From contig NZ_CP083956.1 of NCBI RefSeq assembly GCF_006442795.2, positions 372,001 to 436,000 of the forward strand: 64,000 bases of DNA, written 5' to 3'. Below, in pieces: positions 58,956 to 64,000 of this stretch. A model generated the notes under the pieces. It did not search any database. It saw only the letters and a list, made by a program, of their open reading frames with translations, and was not told the origin of the DNA. Source of the stretch: Mesorhizobium sp. B1-1-8. GTDB taxonomy: Bacteria; Pseudomonadota; Alphaproteobacteria; Rhizobiales; Rhizobiaceae. The translations under genes were made by a program, and so were the position numbers. Position 1 is the stretch's first letter. Each line of letters starts with the position of its first letter.

Positions 58956-61921
58956 CGGCGCGCCTCCTTGTCGCGGATCGCCGCCAGGATGCGGCTCGGC
59001 GTCGCCGGCACCTTGGTGACCAGCACGCCTGTGGCATGGCGGATGGCGTTGAGGATCGCCGGCGCGGTCGGGATCAAGACATGCTCGCCCAGGCCCTTGG
59101 CGCCGAATGGCCCTTCCGGGTCCGGAACTTCGATCAGGATGTGCTCGACCGGCGGCACGTCGCCGATGGTCGGGATGAGATAGTCGTGCAAATTCTCGGT
59201 GCGGCCGGGGATGTATTCCTCCATCAGCGCCATGCCGATGCCTTGCGCGATGCCGCCCTCGATCTGGCCCTCGACCAGCAGGGGATTGATCGCCTTGCCG
59301 ACGTCATGCGCGGCAGTGATCTTGATCAGCTTCACCGTGCCCAACTTGAGATCGACCTCGAGTTCGGCGATCTGGGCGCCATAGCCATAGACGGCGTAAG
59401 GCTTGCCCTGGCCCTTGGCGTCGAGCGGCAGCGTCGGTGGATCGTAGGTTTCTTCCGCAACGAAGACGAAGCCGTCGGCATCGGCCTTCAGCGCCGCAAG
59501 ATCGATGCGCCGGGCCGCGTCGCCCTCGCGGATTGAAATGCTGGCGCCGTCGAGCGCGATCGTCGCCTGTCCGGAGACATTGGCGAAACGCAGGATTTCC
59601 TCGCGCAGCGCACGGCCGGCTTTTTCCGCCGCCTTGCCCGTTACGAAAGTCTGGCGCGAGGCCGATGTCTTGCCGGCGTCGGGCGTGATGGCGGTGTCGG
59701 CGCTTTTCAGCCGGAATTTTTCCAGCGGCAGGCCGAGCGCGTCGGCACAGATCTGGGCGATGACGGTGTTCGAGCCCTGGCCGATATCGACCGCGCCCTG
59801 GTGCAGCACGACCTCGCCCGAGGCCGAGATGCCGACCTTGATGGTCGAGGGATTGGGCAGCGAGGTGTTGCCGCAGCCGTACCAGCAGGAGGCGATGCCG
59901 ACGCCGCGCTTCTTCCCCGTGTTGGTGGCGTTGAATGTCTCAGCCTCTGCGAGCGCGCGCGACCATTGCGGTCGAAGCGACTCCAGGCATTCGCCGATGC
60001 CGACGCCCGTCTCCAGACGTTGGCCGGTCACCGTTTCGGAGCCGTTGCGCAGGCAGTTCTTCAGCCGGAAATCGAGACGGTCGATGCCCAGCTTGCCGGC
60101 GAGCTCGTCATAGAGCGTTTCCTGCATGATGGTCGCCTGCGGCACGCCGAAGCCGCGGAAGGCGCCGGCGATCGGGCCGTTGGTGTGGATGGCACGGCCG
60201 ATCGCGCGATAGTTCGGTGTCAGATAGGGGCCGGAGGCGTGCACCGGCACACGGTTGGCGACGGTCGGCCCCCAGCTGGCGTAAGCGCCGGTGTTGAAGT
60301 CCCCCGTAAACACCATGCCCGTGACGCGGCCCTCGGCATCGGCGCCGATGGTGGCCTGCATCTCGGCCGGGTGGCGCTTGGTGGTCGACATCATCGATTC
60401 GTTGCGCGTGTAGGCGAGTGCGGCCGGCCGGCCAGTCTTCATCGCCACAAGGCCGATCAGAGGCTGCAGCGAGACATCCAGCTTGGAGCCGAAACCGCCA
60501 CCGGTGGCGGTTGGCACGATACGGACTTTTTCTACCGAAAGGCCGAGCACCTTGGCCGTGTCGTCGCGGTCCATATAAGGCGCCTGGGTGCAGGCGACGA
60601 CGACCAGCGTGTCGCCATCCATGTAAGCGTAGCCGGCTTCCGGCTCGATATAGGCATGCTCGACGAAGGAGGTCTCGATGGCGCCGGACGCGGTGACCGC
60701 GGCGCCGGCAAGCGCGGCGTCGGGGTCACCGCGCTCGACAAAGCCGGAGGTGAGCAGGTTCGCCGGCCGATGCTGGTGGATCAGCGCAGCACCTTCGGCC
60801 TTGGCCTCGCGGGGTTGCAGCACATGCGGCAATTCCATCCAGGTGATCGGAAAATCCGCAAGGTCGAGATCGAGGATCGCTTCGCGCTCGCCGGCGACCA
60901 GCGCCACCGCCTCGCCGCGAAAGCGCGCGGAACCTTCGGCTAGCGCCGGCTGGTCGGCGAAGGGGCCGATAACGCCAAAACAGTTCTTGCCGGGAATGTC
61001 GGCGGCGGTGAAGACGCCGGCAATGCCGGCATGCGCTTTCGTCCACGCCTCCAGATCGCCGAAACTGAAGCGGGCGTGATAATGCGGCGAGCGTACCACC
61101 AGCACCGACAATGCATCGGGCGGAAAAGAGTCGCCGCCAAACTGTTCGCCACCAGTGACCTTCGGCACGCCGTCAAGCCGGATCGGCGAGGCGCCGACGG
61201 CGTGGCCGACTTCAGGCAAGCGGCGGTCGAGGTTACCGTCAAATCCGGAACGTTGGCGCTGCCCCTCACCCTTACCCTCTCCCCGTAAAGGACGGGGAGA
61301 GGGGGGCGCCAGCGCTGGAGCTTCTCCCTTCTCCCCGTCACTATACGGGGAGAAGGTGCCGGCAGGCGGATGAGGGGCAGCGCCGTCCATCGATGGTTCG
61401 CACCGTCCAGCATCCATGACCGCGGCAATGATCTTTCGGTACCCCGTGCAGCGGCAGAGAACGCCGCCCAGCGCATCCTGCGTCTCGACCTCGCTCGGCG
61501 TCGGGTTGCGCTCCAAAAGCGCGGTGGCGGCCACCAGCAAGCCTGGGGTGCAGATGCCGCATTGCGCGGCACCATGCTCCAGAAACGAGGCCTGCAAGGC
61601 GGACAGCGTGCCTTTGGCGAGGCCTTCGACCGTGGTGACGGAGGCGCCGGACGCCGAGGCGGCCGGCAGCAGGCAGGCGCAGACCGGATTGCTGTCGACC
61701 AGCACGGTGCAGGCGCCGCAATCGCCGGCGTCGCAGCCGACCTTGGTGCCGGTCAACCGCAATTCGTCGCGCAAAACCTGCGACAGCCGCCGCACCGGCG
61801 GCACCGAGACGCTGACGGCGGCGCCATTGACCGAGAAAGCAATAGCGACGCGTTCCATGCCCGGATGCGCCTCGCCTATGGCAGGCTGCGCTTGGAGCCT
61901 GTCGGCCAGAGCTTCGCTCAT
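58952..61921 (-). CDS. Molybdenum hydroxylase: fused [2Fe-2S] and molybdopterin subunits (xanthine dehydrogenase family)
   Basis: A 989-residue protein. Residues 25-175 form the two-cluster [2Fe-2S] subunit (Cys63, 68, 71, 83 and Cys121, 124, 156, 158). Residues about 230-989 are the molybdopterin subunit with TGGGFGSKLDV, AFRGFGVPQATIMQE, QGAVDIGQGSNTVIAQI and the GLGE-containing active-site stretch GPFGAKGLGEHVLIPTAPAI. In this family the two parts are usually separate genes (CoxS and CoxL type). Here the joint (residues about 180-223) is encoded by a palindromic repeat (61255-61384). Expected role: hydroxylation of a heteroaromatic ring carbon such as C6 of nicotinate. ATGA overlaps on both ends. 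Confidence 0.9.
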   Translation of the reverse strand: MSEALADRLQAQPAIGEAHPGMERVAIAFSVNGAAVSVSVPPVRRLSQVLRDELRLTGTKVGCDAGDCGACTVLVDSNPVCACLLPAASASGASVTTVEGLAKGTLSALQASFLEHGAAQCGICTPGLLVAATALLERNPTPSEVETQDALGGVLCRCTGYRKIIAAVMDAGRCEPSMDGAAPHPPAGTFSPYSDGEKGEAPALAPPSPRPLRGEGKGEGQRQRSGFDGNLDRRLPEVGHAVGASPIRLDGVPKVTGGEQFGGDSFPPDALSVLVVRSPHYHARFSFGDLEAWTKAHAGIAGVFTAADIPGKNCFGVIGPFADQPALAEGSARFRGEAVALVAGEREAILDLDLADFPITWMELPHVLQPREAKAEGAALIHQHRPANLLTSGFVERGDPDAALAGAAVTASGAIETSFVEHAYIEPEAGYAYMDGDTLVVVACTQAPYMDRDDTAKVLGLSVEKVRIVPTATGGGFGSKLDVSLQPLIGLVAMKTGRPAALAYTRNESMMSTTKRHPAEMQATIGADAEGRVTGMVFTGDFNTGAYASWGPTVANRVPVHASGPYLTPNYRAIGRAIHTNGPIAGAFRGFGVPQATIMQETLYDELAGKLGIDRLDFRLKNCLRNGSETVTGQRLETGVGIGECLESLRPQWSRALAEAETFNATNTGKKRGVGIASCWYGCGNTSLPNPSTIKVGISASGEVVLHQGAVDIGQGSNTVIAQICADALGLPLEKFRLKSADTAITPDAGKTSASRQTFVTGKAAEKAGRALREEILRFANVSGQATIALDGASISIREGDAARRIDLAALKADADGFVFVAEETYDPPTLPLDAKGQGKPYAVYGYGAQIAELEVDLKLGTVKLIKITAAHDVGKAINPLLVEGQIEGGIAQGIGMALMEEYIPGRTENLHDYLIPTIGDVPPVEHILIEVPDPEGPFGAKGLGEHVLIPTAPAILNAIRHATGVLVTKVPATPSRILAAIRDKEARR
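61255..61384. repeat. Palindromic repeat inside the hydroxylase coding region
   Basis: A 130-bp element with perfect 14-bp terminal inverted repeats (GGCGCTGCCCCTCA / TGAGGGGCAGCGCC) and inner CTCTCCCCGT / ACGGGGAGAG and CTTCTCCCCGT / ACGGGGAGAAG hairpins. It is read in frame as a Pro/Gly/Glu-rich linker between the [2Fe-2S] and molybdopterin parts of the enzyme. Confidence 0.88.
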
Positions 61922-62775
61922 GCCGCCACCTTGCTGTCGCCAACACCGATGGCCGCGCACACAGCGCGGGCGACGATCTCGCGCGCAGCATCCAGCCGGT
62001 ATTCGGCGCTGCCGCGCACGTCGGCAATCGGGGAGAGTTCGTCGATCGGCGCGGAACGCACCGCGTCCGCAAGCCCGGCCGTGGCAGGCAAGCCGCGCAA
62101 CGCCGCTTCGACGCCGGTGAGCCGGCGGGCGACGGCGGAACATGCGCCAACGGCGATTGCCGCATCGGCGACCGCGCCGTCCTCGACCACCAAGCGGGCC
62201 GCCGCCATAGCGATGGAGATCACGAGATAGCGCCGGGCGCCGAGCTTGACAAAGGCCGACGCGCCGATGGCATCGCGCTTCGGCACGCGAATGGCGGTAA
62301 CCATCTCGCCCGGCTGCAAAGCGGTGCGGCGGTTGCCGAGGATGAATTCGCCGAGCGGCAGATGGCGAGTGGCCCGTGCCGACCGCAATTCGAGATCCGC
62401 ATCGAGCACCAGCAACGCCGGCACGCCGTCCGCGGCCGGCGAAGCGTTGCAGCAATTGCCGGCCACCGAAGCGACATTCTGGATCTGGACGGAACCGACT
62501 TCGCGCGCGGCGGCCTTCAGCGCGTCGAACGCGGGCGGCATGGGATGGCTCACGACGTCTGTCCAGGTGGTGCGGGCGCCGATCCGCCAATAGTCGTCCG
62601 TCTCGGCAATGCCGCGCAGCGAGGCGAACCCGTTGATGTCGAGGATGTTGTCGCGGAACGGTTTTGCGCCCTGCGCCGGATAGAAGTCGGTGCCGCCGGC
62701 CAGGATGCGCCAGCGGGCCTCGCCCAGCAAGGCAAGCGCCTCGTCGACCGTGGTGGGTTTGGCGTAACGGATCAC
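61918..62775 (-). CDS. FAD-binding subunit of the molybdenum hydroxylase
   Basis: A 285-residue CoxM/XDH-B-type subunit. GTG 62775 with GGAAGG 7 bases upstream starts VIRYAKPTTVDEALALLGEARWRILAGGTDFYP; the FAD motifs are LAGGTD and SVAGNCCNASPAADGVPALLVLDADLEL (the family's T-x-GGN-x-x-x-x-x-P loop, here VAGNCC). It transfers electrons from the [2Fe-2S] clusters. It is the first gene of the eight-cistron-like minus operon and overlaps the next start by 4 nt. The open frame extending to 63324 crosses the divergent promoter region and is rejected. Confidence 0.9.
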   Translation of the reverse strand: MIRYAKPTTVDEALALLGEARWRILAGGTDFYPAQGAKPFRDNILDINGFASLRGIAETDDYWRIGARTTWTDVVSHPMPPAFDALKAAAREVGSVQIQNVASVAGNCCNASPAADGVPALLVLDADLELRSARATRHLPLGEFILGNRRTALQPGEMVTAIRVPKRDAIGASAFVKLGARRYLVISIAMAAARLVVEDGAVADAAIAVGACSAVARRLTGVEAALRGLPATAGLADAVRSAPIDELSPIADVRGSAEYRLDAAREIVARAVCAAIGVGDSKVAA

Positions 62776-62860
62776 GCTCTGCCTTCCAAAACAGGGCCGA
62801 TTGGCCCGCCCAAAGCACCTTAGCTTTGGGACTTCATGCCGCGTCCGAACGGTCAAATTC

Positions 62861-62879
62861 ATTCGTATGCAAATGATAT
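62861..62879. promoter_or_regulatory. 19-bp motif, copy 2, before the molybdenum hydroxylase operon
   Basis: ATTCGTATGCAAATGATAT, matching 17 of 19 bases of the motif at 51297-51315. It is 86 bp upstream of the GTG at 62775 and about 165 bp from the divergent pncA start. Conservation beyond the palindromic core (the trailing GATAT) suggests a longer recognition site or an overlapping -10 element. Confidence 0.7.
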
Positions 62880-63042
62880 CAAGTTCCAGGCGATTGTCAA
62901 AGCGGCAACTCCATGCAGAACCGTCAAAACAGGCCGCGACGGCTTTGTTATGCCCGGAGGTTGACGCAGGCGGCCATCTGGTCAAGGTTCTGCCTCCGGT
63001 CGCGTCAGCGGCTTTTGACTGGTGCCCAAAAAGGGAGGTCGC

Positions 63043-63657
63043 ATGGCCGAGGAAGCACTCATCGTCATCGACTTGCAGAACGACTTCTGCCCGGGCGGCG
63101 CGCTGGCGGTTGCCGGCGGCGACGAGATCGTGCCGCTGGTCAACGACCTGATCCGCCGGACCGATCATGTGATCCTGACGCAGGACTGGCACCCCGCCGG
63201 CCATTCGAGCTTCGCTTCCAGCCATCCCGGCAAGCAGCCCTTCGAGACCATCGAGATGCCCTACGGGCTGCAGACCTTGTGGCCGGACCATTGCATCCAG
63301 GGCAGCCTCGGCTCGGATTTCCATTCCGGGCTCGCATGGACCAAGGCCGAACTGGTGATCCGCAAGGGCTTTCGGACCGCGATCGACAGCTATTCAGCCT
63401 TTTTCGAGAACGACCATACGACGCCGACCGGCCTCGCCGGCTATCTGAAGGAACGTGGCATCGACACCATCACCCTGGTTGGCCTTGCCACCGATTTCTG
63501 CGTTGCCTTCTCGGCGCTCGACGCGGTCAGGCAGGGTTTCAGGACGACGGTGCGGCTCGATGCCTGCCGCGGCATCGATCTCAACGGCTCGGTCGATGCC
63601 ATGCTGGCCAGAATGCGCGAGGCCGGCGTGACGCTCGAAGATCACGTCTCGGACTGA
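63043..63657 (+). CDS. pncA: Nicotinamidase
   Basis: A 204-residue cysteine hydrolase converting nicotinamide to nicotinate and ammonia. Catalytic triad: Asp10 (IVIDLQNDFCPGGAL), Lys108 (VIRKGFRTAID) and Cys153 (GLATDFCVAFSALDA). Metal ligands are Asp48 and His50 (LTQDWHPAGHSSF) and the His of PDHC. GGGAGG lies 6 bases before ATG 63043. It is divergent from the hydroxylase operon; besides NAD salvage it could feed nicotinate into that pathway. Confidence 0.95.
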   Translation: MAEEALIVIDLQNDFCPGGALAVAGGDEIVPLVNDLIRRTDHVILTQDWHPAGHSSFASSHPGKQPFETIEMPYGLQTLWPDHCIQGSLGSDFHSGLAWTKAELVIRKGFRTAIDSYSAFFENDHTTPTGLAGYLKERGIDTITLVGLATDFCVAFSALDAVRQGFRTTVRLDACRGIDLNGSVDAMLARMREAGVTLEDHVSD

Positions 63658-63670
63658 GCGGATCGTGGGG

Positions 63671-63930
63671 AAGGACCCCCTCACCCGGATTGCCAACCGA
63701 ATTGCGAAGGGCAATTCGGGGCAATCCGACCTCTCCCCGAGGGGAGGGGAGATAGCCAGTTTGCTGCGACGGGATGGGGGCTCCCCCTTCTCCCCTTGTG
63801 GGAGAAGGTGTCGCCGAGGGCGACGGATGAGGGGTGTTCCAGGGAACGCCGACGTCTCATTCCGCTGGAGCACCCCTCATCCGTCTCGGCGCTGCGCGCC
63901 GATCCACCTTCTCCCACAAGGGGAGAAGGG
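63671..63930. repeat. RIME-like repeat pair: family E copy plus a second palindrome
   Basis: 63785-63930 is a family E palindrome (CTTCTCCCCTTGTGGGAG / CTCCCACAAGGGGAGAAG outside, GGATGAGGGGTG / CACCCCTCATCC inside), the counterpart of 44229-44416. Immediately before it, 63671-63775 holds another palindromic stretch with GGATTGCC / GGCAATCC arms around CGAATTGC / GCAATTCG. It separates pncA from the next gene. Confidence 0.82.
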
Positions 63931-63948
63931 AAGGCGCGGGGCGGCCAG

Positions 63949-64000
63949 ATGAGGCGGCTTTTTTTATTCGCCGCGCTTGCCATGGCAGTGCTGCTTCCAG
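63949..64000 (+). CDS. Start of an exported protein, cut by the window end
   Basis: ATG 63949 opens a frame reading MRRLFLFAALAMAVLLP, a convincing signal-peptide start, to the last base of the window. Only 17 residues are visible, so nothing can be said about the product. The ribosome-site region (GAAGGCGCGGGGCG) abuts the end of the repeat. Confidence 0.45.
   Translation, partial: MRRLFLFAALAMAVLLP

Noticed and set aside
62776..63324. N-terminal extension of the FAD-subunit frame
   Set aside because: It would cross the candidate operator and the start of pncA; the GTG at 62775 has a good ribosome site and gives the normal family length.

Overview
The window is GC-rich DNA from an alphaproteobacterium of the Rhizobiales, most likely Mesorhizobium. 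The support is two tandem DUF680 proteins (a family I know essentially from Mesorhizobium loti and relatives), a dense scatter of palindromic intergenic repeats resembling the Rhizobium-specific intergenic mosaic elements (RIME), many ABC-type sugar uptake genes, a matR-matB-like pair and a GlxA-type regulator beside carnitine genes. No rRNA, tRNA, CRISPR array, phage module or insertion sequence was seen. It reads as a chromosomal or large-replicon catabolic region, densely packed with 1 to 8 nt gene overlaps.

Layout. 1-5.2 kb: the end of a sugar ABC ATPase, a bidirectional terminator, two DUF680 genes, then a patchy area with a DUF6065-like gene, a TPR gene, a truncated PqqD-like fragment and a two-gene oxidoreductase operon whose molybdoenzyme gene carries a one-base frameshift. 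5.3-10.7 kb: periplasmic HtrA protease, MBL hydrolase coupled to a PPi-type phosphofructokinase, an L,D-transpeptidase and a LysE-type exporter. 11-14.5 kb: xylB and xylA. 15-22.8 kb: a GlxA-type regulator divergent from a six-gene cluster (beta-keto acid cleavage enzyme, HD-domain protein, carnitine dehydrogenase-like protein, acyl-CoA dehydrogenase, NDP-forming acyl-CoA synthetase, enoyl-CoA hydratase) that fits gamma-butyrobetaine/carnitine breakdown to glycine betaine. 23-30.2 kb: an esterase and two large secreted proteins of unknown function that share a module. 30.3-33.6 kb: rpe, a GntR regulator and malonyl-CoA synthetase. 33.8-44.2 kb: a divergent amino-sugar and peptidoglycan-recycling regulon (nagA, SIS deaminase, GntR, kinase // murQ, ABC transporter, Gfo/Idh oxidoreductase). 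44.4-49.9 kb: a fumarylacetoacetase-family hydrolase and SDR pair, a double aldehyde dehydrogenase and deoC. 50.3-51.2 kb: ferredoxin-NADP reductase.

51.3-63.7 kb is the most striking part: two convergent operons (HyuA/HyuB-like ring hydrolase genes on the plus strand; molybdenum hydroxylase, 6-hydroxynicotinate reductase-like protein, UPF0280, AA_synth family and MarR on the minus strand), next to a nicotinamidase gene. The two operon promoters carry the same 19-bp sequence with two mismatches. I infer an N-heterocycle (nicotinate-like) reductive catabolic pathway.

The repeats are not only spacers. One is read through in frame as the linker that joins the [2Fe-2S] and molybdopterin parts of the hydroxylase, and another encodes the last 20 or so residues of MurQ.
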